NCBI GenBank assembly: GCA_964568975.1
Contig: CAZMSO010000021.1
Coordinates: 1-56,177, forward strand
Direction: 5' to 3'
Length of the DNA stretch: 56,177 nt
DNA from: CAZADA01 sp964568975
GTDB lineage: Bacteria; Pseudomonadota; Alphaproteobacteria; Caulobacterales; Maricaulaceae
This document shows, in pieces, positions 16,772-25,200 of the stretch; within the stretch, counting starts at the first letter, position 1; every line of letters begins with the position of its first letter. A model generated the notes under the pieces. The model was not told the origin of the DNA. It ran no database searches and saw only the letters and a program-made list of their open reading frames with translations. A program made the position numbers and the translations under genes.

Positions 16772-16831
16772 CTGTCGGGGACACGTGTCGGCTGTCGGGG
16801 ACACGTGTCGGCGGTCGGGGAGACGCGTCAG
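16772..16831. promoter_or_regulatory. Three 20-bp direct repeats, each with a palindromic core
   Basis: The unit CTGTCGGGGACACGTGTCGG occurs exactly twice (16772-16791, 16792-16811) and once in diverged form (16812-16831). Each exact copy contains the perfect palindrome GACACGTGTC (16780-16789, 16800-16809); the third keeps the shorter palindrome GACGCGTC. The 20-bp spacing is about two helical turns, so dimers bound to successive sites would sit on the same DNA face. The array lies upstream of eboD. Structure is seen directly; operator function is inferred. Confidence 0.5.
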
Positions 16832-16957
16832 CGCCACGCCGCCGGGCCGCAACGCCCACGCCGCCCACTGTGATGCACGACAAACGCCCCCAAACCCCGC
16901 CACGCCCGCGGCGCCGCAACGACGCCGCATCTGGCGACCGCCGAGCGCCTTCGATCC

Positions 16958-17005
16958 CAGCGTCAATCCCAGCGTCGACTCGAGCGTCGACCCGAGCGTC
17001 GTCTT
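16958..17005. repeat. Four degenerate 12-bp tandem repeats
   Basis: Units CAGCGTCAATCC, CAGCGTCGACTC, GAGCGTCGACCC and GAGCGTCGTCTT follow one another without gaps. It is one of several short arrays with period 12 or 15 in this window. Confidence 0.6.
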
Positions 17006-17007
17006 GA

Positions 17008-17033
17008 GTGTCTCGGCGCGTGCGCCGAGACAC
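17008..17033 (-). terminator. Hairpin downstream of the secreted protein gene
   Basis: A perfect 11-bp stem (GTGTCTCGGCG with CGCCGAGACAC) and 4-nt loop lie 9 bp past the stop at 17043. No run of T follows on the minus strand, so it may be an attenuated or Rho-assisted terminator, or an mRNA-stabilising end. Confidence 0.45.
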
Positions 17034-17042
17034 CGGCGATGC

Positions 17043-17552
17043 TTAACGGTTCACAATCTCCTCACGCGCTTCAGCCAGCGTTTGATACAGCGCCTTCGGC
17101 ACGCCGGTTTCTTCCCACAGCTTGTTGGTGCTGCGATCGATCGCGCCATGGAGGATGATCGGCGCTGAGCCGTCGCCGGCCGCCGCCAAATCAAACTGAC
17201 TGTAGCCCGGAAAGCTAACGCTTAAGAGGTCGTTCGACGACAGAGCCGGCTCATCGGAACCGCCAGCGCCGCTAACGCTGCAATAATCATTGAACTGGAT
17301 TTCTTCGGCAAACTCACCCGACTGATTAAAGACGAAGAAGGTGATGAACGCGCGCGCTTGAGTCTCCCCCGCTCCCAACCGCTCGCACCGCAGCCGATAC
17401 TTAACCTCAAGCGTTCCATCTTTGCCCGTCTCGGCGAAATACTCGACATACGCCCGGTCGTTTTGTGGCCCGTCCACGGCGACAATCTCCGCGTGCGCCG
17501 CCGCGCTCAGAGACGCCGCAAGCACGACGCCACACACATTCCGTTTGGTCAT
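17043..17552 (-). CDS. Secreted protein of unknown function
   Basis: A 169-residue protein starting MTKRNVCGVVLAASLSAAAHA, a clear Sec signal peptide with a cut after AHA. The mature part is beta-rich, acidic and has two Cys (RLRCERL and NDYCSVS) that could form a disulfide. The end, SAPIILHGAIDRSTNKLW, is not recognised. The ATG at 17552 is favoured over one 11 codons upstream because GGGGGACG stands just before it and the signal peptide then has normal form. It lies between the ebo cluster and an exported oxidoreductase, so a periplasmic role linked to them is possible. I do not recognise the family. Confidence 0.7.
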   Translation of the reverse strand: MTKRNVCGVVLAASLSAAAHAEIVAVDGPQNDRAYVEYFAETGKDGTLEVKYRLRCERLGAGETQARAFITFFVFNQSGEFAEEIQFNDYCSVSGAGGSDEPALSSNDLLSVSFPGYSQFDLAAAGDGSAPIILHGAIDRSTNKLWEETGVPKALYQTLAEAREEIVNR

Positions 17553-17716
17553 CACGTCCCCCGAATGATTGAGATGACAGCGCACACTCGCTAAGCTGCA
17601 GTATAGCTGTCGTATTTTGCGTGTCGAGTCAGCCTACAGCCTCAGCGCAACGGCTCTGTGACAACCCCGGCGCGTATGAGCCTCGCGCGGCCGCGCACCG
17701 CGAGCGCGTCATCGGT

Positions 17717-17806
17717 TTGGGGTCTGGAGACGTTGGGTCTGGACGCATTGGGGCTGGGTTCGTCGGGTCTGGGTTCGTCGGGTCTGGGTTCGTCGGGTCT
17801 GGGGGG
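17717..17806. repeat. Six 15-bp tandem repeats upstream of the exported oxidoreductase
   Basis: The unit GTCGGGTCTGGGTTC is exact in two central copies and near-exact in a third that ends GGGGG. Three degenerate copies precede them from 17717. The array ends about 42 bp before the start codon at 17849, inside the probable leader. It is open in frame with the downstream gene and would read as GFVGS pentapeptides, but the signal peptide downstream argues it is untranslated. Confidence 0.7.
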
Positions 17807-17848
17807 GCGCAAAGGCTGGTGCGCCGCGTGGGGAGAACGGGAGACGCC

Positions 17849-19084
17849 ATGTCGATGTCAGCGCTGTCGCGACGCTCTGTGCTTCATCTCGCCGCCGGGG
17901 CGACTGCGGCTGGGCTTGTGAGCGCAACCGGCTGCGACCGCGCACCAACGCCGCCCACGAACAGCCCCCCGACAGCGATCGGCCAGCCCTTTCCGCGCGG
18001 CGTGCGCCTGCCGAGCGCGCCGGCTCCGCGCCCCGGCGCAGACAGCGTCGGCGTAGCGATTGTCGGCCTCGGGCGTTACGCCCTGGCGCAAATCATGCCG
18101 GCGTTCACGGCGGCGGGACGCTGCCACATCGCCGCTTTGGTCTCAGGCAATCCGCGCAAAGCCGCGCGCGTCGCCCGCGCTTATGGCGTGCCCGAGGACG
18201 CAATCTACAGCTATGACACCTTCCACCGCATCGCCGAGGATGACCGCATCGAGGGCGTCTACATCATTTTGCCCAGCGGCTTGCACGCGCCATGGACGGA
18301 GCAGGCGTTTGCGGCCGGCAAGCATGTGCTGTGCGAAAAACCAATGGCGTTGAGCGCGGCGGAGTGCGCGCGCATGATCGCCGCTGGAGAGCGGGCCGAT
18401 CGCCATTTGATGATCGGCTATCGCTGCCATTTCGAGCCCTACAATCGCCGCGCTATGGCGTTGATGGACGCTGAGGCCCTCGGCGCGATCGACCACATCG
18501 ACACCGCTCAGACCTATGTGATGGGCCCGACGACGCCGGCGCAGACCTGGCGCGTGAACCGCGCGCTCGCCGGCGGCGGTCCGCTTGAGGATTATGGGAT
18601 TTACGGGCTTCAGGCCGCGCTTTACCTCACGGGCGAAACGCCAGTCGAAGTGCGCGCGACGCTTGAGACGCCGCCGAATGATCCGCGCTTTCTTGAGATT
18701 GTCGCCACCACCACCACGGAGTTCACCTTCCCCAGCGGCGCCACGGCGCGGTGTGTGACCTCGTATGACGCGCCAGGGCGCAATCGCGTGGCGGTGCGCG
18801 GCGCACGCGGCTCTTTGGTGATGGATCCCGCCACGGGCTATCGCGGCAACACCTTGACGCTGGAGACGGACGGCGCGCGCGAGGTGCTGACGCCGGGGGA
18901 ATCGCGCACCCAATTCGCCGCCCAGCTCGACCACTTCGCCGCCGCGATCCGCGAGAACGCCCCCATCCGGACCCCCGGTGCGATGGGGTTGCGGGATGTG
19001 CGGTTGATGGAGGCGATTTACGCCGCCGCCGCGGCGCAGCGCCCGCTGGCGCTCACGCCGGATGGGCGCGTGCGCGCGACCTAG
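17849..19084 (+). CDS. Tat-exported Gfo/Idh/MocA family oxidoreductase
   Basis: A 411-residue NAD(P)-dependent oxidoreductase resembling glucose-fructose oxidoreductase. The start MSMSALSRRSVLHLAAGATA carries a twin-arginine motif (SRRSVL), and ATGC at the end of the hydrophobic stretch could be a lipobox, so the folded cofactor-bound enzyme is probably exported to the periplasm, perhaps as a lipoprotein. The Rossmann fold follows (GVAIVGLGRYALAQ), with the family CEKPMAL motif and a C-terminal substrate domain containing GGGPLEDYGIYGL. I chose the ATG at 17849 for its GGGAGA ribosome site. Substrates are usually sugars or their derivatives. It stands next to the ebo cluster. Confidence 0.88.
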   Translation: MSMSALSRRSVLHLAAGATAAGLVSATGCDRAPTPPTNSPPTAIGQPFPRGVRLPSAPAPRPGADSVGVAIVGLGRYALAQIMPAFTAAGRCHIAALVSGNPRKAARVARAYGVPEDAIYSYDTFHRIAEDDRIEGVYIILPSGLHAPWTEQAFAAGKHVLCEKPMALSAAECARMIAAGERADRHLMIGYRCHFEPYNRRAMALMDAEALGAIDHIDTAQTYVMGPTTPAQTWRVNRALAGGGPLEDYGIYGLQAALYLTGETPVEVRATLETPPNDPRFLEIVATTTTEFTFPSGATARCVTSYDAPGRNRVAVRGARGSLVMDPATGYRGNTLTLETDGAREVLTPGESRTQFAAQLDHFAAAIRENAPIRTPGAMGLRDVRLMEAIYAAAAAQRPLALTPDGRVRAT

Positions 19085-19103
19085 CCGCGTCCGCGAGGAG
19101 CGC

Positions 19104-20732
19104 TTACGCCGGCGTCTCTCGGCGGGCGCGGTCGCGAAGTTCGAATTTCTGGATCTTGCCGGTCGAGGTTTTCGGCAAATCGGCGAACACCACCCGCGTC
19201 GGACATTTGAAGTGGGCCAAATGCTCGCGGCAAAAGGCGATAATGGCGTCGGCGTCCGCGACCGTCCCCGCTTTCGTCTCGACAAAAGCGACGGGCGTCT
19301 CGCCCCATTTTGGATGGGGCCCGGCGACCACCGCCGCCTCCGCCACGGCCGGATGGCGATAGAGCACCGATTCCACCTCGATGGAGGAGATGTTCTCCCC
19401 GCCGGAAATGATGATGTCCTTCGACCGGTCCTTCAGCTCGATATGGCCGTCGGGATGGCGCACGCCCAGATCGCCGGTGCGGAATTGACCTCCCGCGAAC
19501 GCGGCGTCCGTGGCGGTGGGGTTTTTCAGATACCCCTTCATGACGACATTGCCGCGGAACATGACCTCCCCCAGGGTCGCGCCGTCGGCCGGCGTCTCCG
19601 CGAGAGTCTCAGGATCACGGACGCTCAACTCCTCCAGCACGACATAATTGACACCCTGGCGCGCCTTCTTGGCCGCGCGGTCATCCGCCGCCAACGCGTC
19701 CCACTCGCGCCGCCACGCACACACCGCCGTGGGGCCGTAGACCTCCGTCAGGCCGTAGACGTGCGTGATGTCGAAGCCGACCCGCTCCGCCCGCGCAAGC
19801 ACTGAGGGCGGCGGCGCGGCGCCGGCGGTCATCACCGCGACGCGCTGCGGCAAGACGACCCCGCGCGCCTCCAGCTCCGTCGTGGCCATGTTGATCACGA
19901 TCGGCGCGCCGCTGAGGTGAGAGACCCCATGGGCGCTGATGGCGTCGACAATGGCCGCCGCCGCCGGCGCGCGCAGGCCGATATTCACGCCCGCAGCCGC
20001 CGCCACCATCCAAGGCTGACACCAGCCATTGCAGTGGAACAGGGGCAGCGTCCACAAATAGCGGGGGTGATGAGGCAAAGACCACTCCAGCGCGTTGCCG
20101 ATTGCGGCCAAGTACGCGCCCCGGTGGTGGTAGACCACGCCTTTCGGATCGCCTGTGGTGCCTGAGGTGTAGTTCAGCGCAATGGCGTCCCATTCATCCG
20201 CGGGCGCCACGTCATTGGCGTCGACGGGCGACGCGGCGCTGAGAAAGGTCTCATAGTCCTGCCAATGCGCCGGGGCGTCCTCCGACACGGCCGGATCGCG
20301 CACGACCACGACCTTTGGGCGGACGGCCGCGATGTGCAGCGCTTGGATCGCCAGGGGCGCGAGCGCCTCGTCCACCACAAACACCGCCGCCTCGCCATGG
20401 TCGAGAATGAAGGCGACGCCGGCGGGATCAAGGCGTGTGTTGATCATGTTGAGGACGCCCCGCGACATGGGCGCTGCGTAGCTCATCTCCACCGCCGCAG
20501 GGATGTTGCGCGCGAGCACGGCGATGGTGGTGTCGCGGGTGACGCCGGCCGCACGCAGCCCGCCCGCCAGCCGCAAGCACCGATGAAACACCTCCGCCCA
20601 CGTCCAGCTCTGATCATCGAACGCAATGGCTGGGGCGTGCGGATACGCCAAGGCGGAGCGCTTCACCAGCGACACCGGCGACAGCGGCGTGTGGTTGGCG
20701 GGGCGCTTGTCAAACGCATCATATGTGCTCAT
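19104..20732 (-). CDS. AMP-forming acyl-CoA synthetase
   Basis: A 542-residue adenylate-forming ligase that activates a carboxylic acid as acyl-AMP and then acyl-CoA. Motifs in order: the P-loop NYTSGTTGDPKGVVYHHRG, HVYGLTEVYGP, FRTGDLGVRHPDGHIELKDR, the hinge SKDIIISGGENI, and the catalytic Lys in TSTGKIQKFEL. Length and order fit the medium-chain or methylmercaptopropionate (DmdB-like) group. The exact acid cannot be told. It converges on the exported oxidoreductase with a 19-bp gap and lies downstream of the SDR on the same strand. Confidence 0.93.
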   Translation of the reverse strand: MSTYDAFDKRPANHTPLSPVSLVKRSALAYPHAPAIAFDDQSWTWAEVFHRCLRLAGGLRAAGVTRDTTIAVLARNIPAAVEMSYAAPMSRGVLNMINTRLDPAGVAFILDHGEAAVFVVDEALAPLAIQALHIAAVRPKVVVVRDPAVSEDAPAHWQDYETFLSAASPVDANDVAPADEWDAIALNYTSGTTGDPKGVVYHHRGAYLAAIGNALEWSLPHHPRYLWTLPLFHCNGWCQPWMVAAAAGVNIGLRAPAAAAIVDAISAHGVSHLSGAPIVINMATTELEARGVVLPQRVAVMTAGAAPPPSVLARAERVGFDITHVYGLTEVYGPTAVCAWRREWDALAADDRAAKKARQGVNYVVLEELSVRDPETLAETPADGATLGEVMFRGNVVMKGYLKNPTATDAAFAGGQFRTGDLGVRHPDGHIELKDRSKDIIISGGENISSIEVESVLYRHPAVAEAAVVAGPHPKWGETPVAFVETKAGTVADADAIIAFCREHLAHFKCPTRVVFADLPKTSTGKIQKFELRDRARRETPA

Positions 20733-20890
20733 GGGTCGACGCCTGTGTGTGCGGATGTGGGACGCGTTATGGTCGAGGGCGCGGCCAGCCTGATCAAGGC
20801 CCGCCCCGCGTCAGGGGCGCCCGACTATGGTCCTAAGCGCGGATTAGGGCGCACGCGCTGACGCCCTGCCTGACGCCGCCTTTTCCCCCT

Positions 20891-20949
20891 CTCTCGGTCG
20901 CCCTCTCGGTCGCCCTCTCGGTCGCCCTCTCGATCGCCCTCTGGGCGCC
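20891..20949. repeat. Five 12-bp tandem repeats (CTCTCGGTCGCC)
   Basis: Three exact copies (20891-20926), one with a single change (20927-20938) and a diverged fifth copy fill the gap between the SDR end and the acyl-CoA synthetase start. They lie about 160 bp upstream of the latter. Confidence 0.75.
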
Positions 20950-20965
20950 CCTTTGAACCGACGCT

Positions 20966-21667
20966 TCACCACGGAATGCGCGCGCCGGCGTGGTCGAGGA
21001 AAGCGCCGCTGTCCTCCGGCGTCAGCGCGTCAAGCACGGCGTAGAGCTTCTGGGCCGCCGCCTCAGGGGTGAATTGCGGGCGCGCCCCGGCGTAAGGCGC
21101 GCTCAGCGGCGTCTTCACCGTACCCGGCTGCAACGCCGCCAGTGCGAGCTGTGGGCGCGTACGCCGGAACTCCAAGGCGGCAGTGCGCACGACTTGATTG
21201 AGCGCGGCCTTCGAGGCGCGGTAGCTGATCCAACCGCCAAGCGCGTTGTCGTGGATCGAGCCGACGCGCGCGCTCAACACGCCGACCACGCTCGCCTCCC
21301 GCCGCGGCGCTAACGCCGCGACATGCTTCAGCAGCAGCGCCGGGCCGATGGTGTTGACCGCAAACGCCTGCGCCATCGCCGCCGGCTCAAGCTGGGTCAG
21401 CGCTTTTTCCGGTGCGCGCCCCCCAATAGTGAGCACGCCCGTGGCGATGATCAAACAATCAAGCTGGTCGACCTCCTTAGCGAGGTGTGCAGCCGCCGCC
21501 GCGACATCCGCCTCCTGCGTGATGTCGAGGCGGGGGGCGGTGCAGCGCGAGAGCCGCGCGACCCGCCCACACCGGGGATCGCGCTCCAGGCGATCCGCCA
21601 AAGCGCCGCCGATCCCGCCGCTCGCCCCAATAACGGCGGCGGCGTATCCGTCTCGCAAGCGCTGCAT
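20966..21667 (-). CDS. Short-chain dehydrogenase/reductase
   Basis: A 233-residue classical SDR of the small CsgA-like type. It has the cofactor loop VIGASGGIGGAL at residues about 12-23, the NTIGP segment, and the catalytic YRASK (YxxxK). The catalytic Ser lies in VVGVLSARVGS. It catalyses NAD(P)(H)-dependent oxidation or reduction of a carbonyl or alcohol; the substrate is unknown. It precedes the acyl-CoA synthetase by 233 bp on the same strand, with the CTCTCGGTCGCC array between. Confidence 0.88.
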   Translation of the reverse strand: MQRLRDGYAAAVIGASGGIGGALADRLERDPRCGRVARLSRCTAPRLDITQEADVAAAAAHLAKEVDQLDCLIIATGVLTIGGRAPEKALTQLEPAAMAQAFAVNTIGPALLLKHVAALAPRREASVVGVLSARVGSIHDNALGGWISYRASKAALNQVVRTAALEFRRTRPQLALAALQPGTVKTPLSAPYAGARPQFTPEAAAQKLYAVLDALTPEDSGAFLDHAGARIPW

Positions 21668-21782
21668 CGCGCGCCTAAAGCCCCAACGCCGGTGGTTGTG
21701 CGTGCGTCATGCGTGGTCCGCTCAGCCGGGTGTGTCGTGCTGGGGATGTAGCCCGCGTGGCCGGCGGCGGCGAGCCGACGCC

Positions 21783-22763
21783 TTAAGACGCCGCAGCGAC
21801 GGCCTGCGCCTCGCCCGCACGCCCGCCGCCGCGCGCCGGCGCCGCCATCATGCACAGGAGTTCAAACACCACGTCCATCGCCGCTAAGGCCGTGATGCCG
21901 GACACATCAAAAGGCGGCGAGACCTCCACCACATCGCCGCCGACCAACGCGCCCACCGCCAAGGCGCGCAAAATCCGTTGCCCCTCATACGTGGTGAGGC
22001 CGCCCGGCACGGGCGTGCCGGTCCCCGGCGCATAAGCGGGGTCGAGACAATCAATGTCGAAGGAAAGATATGTCGGACCATCAAGAAACGCCGGCAGATC
22101 CGCGATAAACGCCTCCAACCCGCCCATGCGCACGTCATCGACCGTCGTCACGCGCACGCCATGGTCGCGCACCACGTTGACGTCAGAGGCCGCAGCCAGC
22201 GGGCCGCGAATGCCCACTTGCAGCGTGCGCCGCCCGTCGACGACGCCCTCCTCGAGCGCATGCCGCAAGAACGCCCCATGGTGATAGTCGCACCCCCACG
22301 CCGCCGGAAACGTGTCGAGATGGGCGTCGAAATGAATCAGATTGAGCGGGCCATGCACGGCCGCGAGTCCGCGCAAGCTCGCTAACGTCGTGGAATGATC
22401 GCCGCCCACCGCGATCGCGCGTTTGCCGGCCCTCGCGATGGCCGTCCAATACCCTTCAATGTGCGCATAGGTCTGCGCTTGATCGACGGGGGCGGTGGGG
22501 CAATCGCCGAGATCCGCGACCCGCAGCCGCTCAACCCAATTCACCGCGCGCGTCATGTGGTGGCCACGGCCCATGGACGACATCTCGCGCACGGCCGCGG
22601 GGGCGAACCGCGCGCCGGGGCGGTAGCTCACTGCGCCGTCATAAGGGATGCCGAACACCCCCACCTCCCAATCCGCGTCGAGGGGCGCGTGGGGCAAGCG
22701 AAAGAACGTTTTGACGCCGGCGAACCGTGGCTGCTCGCGTCCTGACAACGGCGCATAGTCCAT
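21783..22763 (-). CDS. Agmatinase/arginase family ureohydrolase
   Basis: A 326-residue Mn-dependent enzyme that hydrolyses a guanidino compound to urea and an amine. The metal-binding motifs are complete: VGGDHSTT, HFDAHLDTF and SFDIDCLDPAYAPGTGTP. The family includes agmatinase, guanidinobutyrase and guanidine hydrolase, and the exact substrate cannot be read from the motifs. I chose the ATG at 22763 because GGGAGG sits 8 bp upstream. It is divergent from astB across 180 bp, suggesting arginine or guanidine nitrogen use. Confidence 0.9.
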   Translation of the reverse strand: MDYAPLSGREQPRFAGVKTFFRLPHAPLDADWEVGVFGIPYDGAVSYRPGARFAPAAVREMSSMGRGHHMTRAVNWVERLRVADLGDCPTAPVDQAQTYAHIEGYWTAIARAGKRAIAVGGDHSTTLASLRGLAAVHGPLNLIHFDAHLDTFPAAWGCDYHHGAFLRHALEEGVVDGRRTLQVGIRGPLAAASDVNVVRDHGVRVTTVDDVRMGGLEAFIADLPAFLDGPTYLSFDIDCLDPAYAPGTGTPVPGGLTTYEGQRILRALAVGALVGGDVVEVSPPFDVSGITALAAMDVVFELLCMMAAPARGGGRAGEAQAVAAAS

Positions 22764-22943
22764 AAAGCGTCCTCCCGAGTGCATGCGTTGCGCCTGTCAT
22801 ATGCGCCTGGCGCTTAGGGAAAACGACATGCGCCGCAACATGGACGCGGAAGGCCGCGCGCGCCCGCCGCACGGGGCTTCGCGCTGGCGCAATCATTGTC
22901 TGCGATGCAGTGTAGTCTATCGCAGGGGTGTCGGGAGCGTGGC

Positions 22944-24308
22944 GTGAACGCGGCGATTGAAGCCAATTATGACGGCCTGGCCGGGCCGACGCACAATTAC
23001 GCCGGCCTGTCGGCGGGCAATCGCGCCTCTCAAACCCATGCCGGCCTCGTCGCGCACCCGAAAGAGGCGGCGCTTCAGGGCCTCGCCAAAATGAAACGGC
23101 TGATGGATCTCGGGCTCGTCCAGGGCGTGCTGCCGCCCCAAGAGCGTCCGTTTCTGCCGCTGTTGCGCGACGCTGGCTTCACCGGGCGCGACGAGCAAAT
23201 TTGGGCGGCGGCGTGGCGCGACGCGCCGGAGCTTGCCGCCGTCAGCGCGTCCTCCGCCTTCATGTGGGCCGCCAACGCGGCGACGGTGAGCCCAAGCGCG
23301 GACGCCGCGGACGGACGCCTTCATCTGACGCCGGCGAATTTGGTGACGATGCTCCACCGGCGCGTTGAAGCGGATCAGACCCGCCGCGCGCTTTTAAAGG
23401 CGTTTCCACGCCCCGATCTGGTGGCGGTGCACGCGCCGCTGACCGCCCACCCCGCGCTCGGCGATGAAGGCGCGGCCAACCACACTCGCCTCAGCGCCAG
23501 CCCCGGCGCGCCGGGAGTGGAAGTGTTTGTTTACGGCCGCGAAGGCGGCGCTCAAGGCGAGGCGGTGGATCTGCGCGTGCCGGCGCGCCAGACCCGCCTC
23601 ACGGGGGAATCCATCGCGCGGCGACACCAGCTCGACCCCCATCGCGTCGTGCATCTGCGCCAATCGCGCGAAGCGTTGGAGGCCGGGGCGTTCCACAATG
23701 ACGTGGTGAGCGTCGGCGCTGGCGACACGCTCTTGCTGCACGCCCACGCCTACGCCGACGGGCCTCCAGCGCTTGAGGCGATCCGCCGTGCGGCCGACGG
23801 CCTGTTCGCACTGCAGGTGGTCTCTATCGGCGGCGACGAGCTGCCGCTCACGGACGCGATCCAAAGCTATCTCTTCAACTCCCAGCTCTTGCAGATCCCC
23901 GGCGAGACGGGCCTGCTTCTCCTTGCGCCCGCGGAAGCGGAAGAGAACACCCGCGCCCGCGCGGTGTGCGCGCGCTTAGAGGCGGAGGGCCGCCAAGGCG
24001 GGCCGATCACGCGCGTGGAGTTCATTGATGTGCGCCAATCCATGCGCAATGGCGGCGGGCCGGCGTGTTTAAGGTTGCGCGTGGTGCTCACGCCTGAGCA
24101 GCAGACGGCGGCCAACCCGGCCATGCTGTTGAACGATGAGCTTTATGGCGCGCTCACCGCTTGGGTTGAGCGTCATTATCGCGATGACCTGGCGCCAGCG
24201 GATATGCGCGACCCCAACCTCATCCGCGAATCTCAGGAGGCGCTCGACGCGTTGTGCGGGATTTTGAAACTCGGCGGCGGGTTTTACCCGTTCCAGCGAA
24301 CCGGGTGA
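22944..24308 (+). CDS. astB: N-succinylarginine dihydrolase
   Basis: A 454-residue enzyme of the arginine succinyltransferase pathway. It converts N-succinylarginine to N-succinylornithine, CO2 and two ammonia. The start GTG gives VNAAIEANYDGLAGPTHNYA, which aligns with the family N-terminus (MNA..NFDGL.G.THHYAGLS), and GGGAG precedes it; an ATG at 22896 is the alternative. Catalytic regions are present: GDEGAANHTR, FHNDVVSVG (His) and NGGGPACLRLR (Cys). No other ast gene is in the window. It converges on gatC with a 4-bp gap. Confidence 0.93.
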   Translation: MNAAIEANYDGLAGPTHNYAGLSAGNRASQTHAGLVAHPKEAALQGLAKMKRLMDLGLVQGVLPPQERPFLPLLRDAGFTGRDEQIWAAAWRDAPELAAVSASSAFMWAANAATVSPSADAADGRLHLTPANLVTMLHRRVEADQTRRALLKAFPRPDLVAVHAPLTAHPALGDEGAANHTRLSASPGAPGVEVFVYGREGGAQGEAVDLRVPARQTRLTGESIARRHQLDPHRVVHLRQSREALEAGAFHNDVVSVGAGDTLLLHAHAYADGPPALEAIRRAADGLFALQVVSIGGDELPLTDAIQSYLFNSQLLQIPGETGLLLLAPAEAEENTRARAVCARLEAEGRQGGPITRVEFIDVRQSMRNGGGPACLRLRVVLTPEQQTAANPAMLLNDELYGALTAWVERHYRDDLAPADMRDPNLIRESQEALDALCGILKLGGGFYPFQRTG

Positions 24309-24312
24309 GCGC

Positions 24313-24600
24313 TCACTCCACCACTTTGGGCACGACGAAAAAGCCGCCTTCGGCCTTCGGCGCGTTCGCGAGCACTTTTGCTGGGGCGTCGCCGTCGGTG
24401 ACTTTGTCCTTGCGCAGGGGCAACGCGACATCAACGGCCGCCGTCATCGGGGCCACGCCCTCGACATCCACTTCATTGAGCTGTTCTATCCAGTCCAGGA
24501 TCCGCGACAATTCCTGGGACAACTCCTCCAGCCGGTCCTCGGGCGCGGCGATGCGCGCGAGCCGGGCGATCCGGCGAACATCATCAGGCGTGACGGACAT
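24313..24600 (-). CDS. gatC: Asp/Glu-tRNA amidotransferase subunit C
   Basis: A 95-residue GatC, the small scaffold of the GatCAB complex that converts Glu-tRNA(Gln) or Asp-tRNA(Asn) to the amidated form. It starts MSVTPDDVRRIARLARIA and holds LSRILDWIEQLNEVDVEGV and the DKVTDGD segment typical of the family. gatA and gatB usually follow, but here astB ends 4 bp downstream on the opposite strand, so gatA/gatB must be elsewhere. Divergent from ruvX across 89 bp. Confidence 0.93.
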   Translation of the reverse strand: MSVTPDDVRRIARLARIAAPEDRLEELSQELSRILDWIEQLNEVDVEGVAPMTAAVDVALPLRKDKVTDGDAPAKVLANAPKAEGGFFVVPKVVE

Positions 24601-24689
24601 GGGCGCTCCTTCCGCGGCGATGGGCCGCTCTAAACTGTGCGCGCGCCGCCGGCAAGCGCGGCTGCGCCGCCCATGAGGGCGGGCCGGCT

Positions 24690-25157
24690 ATGATTGTGGA
24701 CCTGTTCGCCTTGCCGAGCCCAGGCGCGCTTCTCGGCCTCGACCCGGGGAGCAAAACCATCGGCGTGGCGGCCTGCGACGCCGCCCGCGTGATCGCCTCG
24801 CCAGTGGAGACGATCCGCCGCACGCGCTTCACCGCCGACGCCGCGCGTATCCTGGCTTTGGCGGCGGAACGCGCGGCGGTCGGCCTGGTGGTGGGCTTGC
24901 CGCTCAATATGGATGGCCGCGCCGGCCCGCGGGCGCAATCAGCGCGCGCTTTCGCCCGCAATCTGGTCGAGGCCGGCGCGCCGCCCATCGCGCTGTGGGA
25001 CGAGCGGCTGTCGACCTTGGCTGTGGAGCGCACGCTCCTGGCCGCTGACGCCAGCCGCGCCAAACGCGCTCAAGTCATCGACGCGATGGCCGCTGCTTAC
25101 ATCCTCCAAGGCGCTATTGACCGCTGGCGCACGGAACACGACGCCGTTCGCCCCTGA
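24690..25157 (+). CDS. ruvX: Putative pre-16S rRNA nuclease / Holliday junction resolvase YqgF family
   Basis: A 155-residue RNase H-fold nuclease. Conserved features are LLGLDPGSKTIGVAACD (first Asp), VVGLPLNMDGRAGPRAQ, LWDERLSTLAVER (Glu) and VIDAMAAAYILQG (last Asp). The family trims the 5' end of 16S rRNA and may resolve branched DNA. The start is the ATG at 24690. The gatC-divergent-ruvX arrangement is common in alphaproteobacteria. Confidence 0.92.
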   Translation: MIVDLFALPSPGALLGLDPGSKTIGVAACDAARVIASPVETIRRTRFTADAARILALAAERAAVGLVVGLPLNMDGRAGPRAQSARAFARNLVEAGAPPIALWDERLSTLAVERTLLAADASRAKRAQVIDAMAAAYILQGAIDRWRTEHDAVRP

Positions 25158-25200
25158 CGCCGCAGCCCGAGCGGCCGCGCCCCCTTCGGAGATTTGTCCC

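Larger units (their letters stand above)
16588..17042. other. Repeat-rich intergenic region upstream of eboD
   Basis: About 455 bp without a supported gene. It holds a 20-bp palindrome array (16772-16831), a degenerate 12-bp tandem array with core AGCGTC (16958-17005) and a strong hairpin (17008-17033). The eboD promoter should lie here. Confidence 0.5.

Noticed and set aside
17621..17848. N-terminal extension of the exported oxidoreductase through the 15-bp repeats
   Set aside because: The downstream ATG has a good ribosome site and begins a Tat signal, which must be at the protein start to work.
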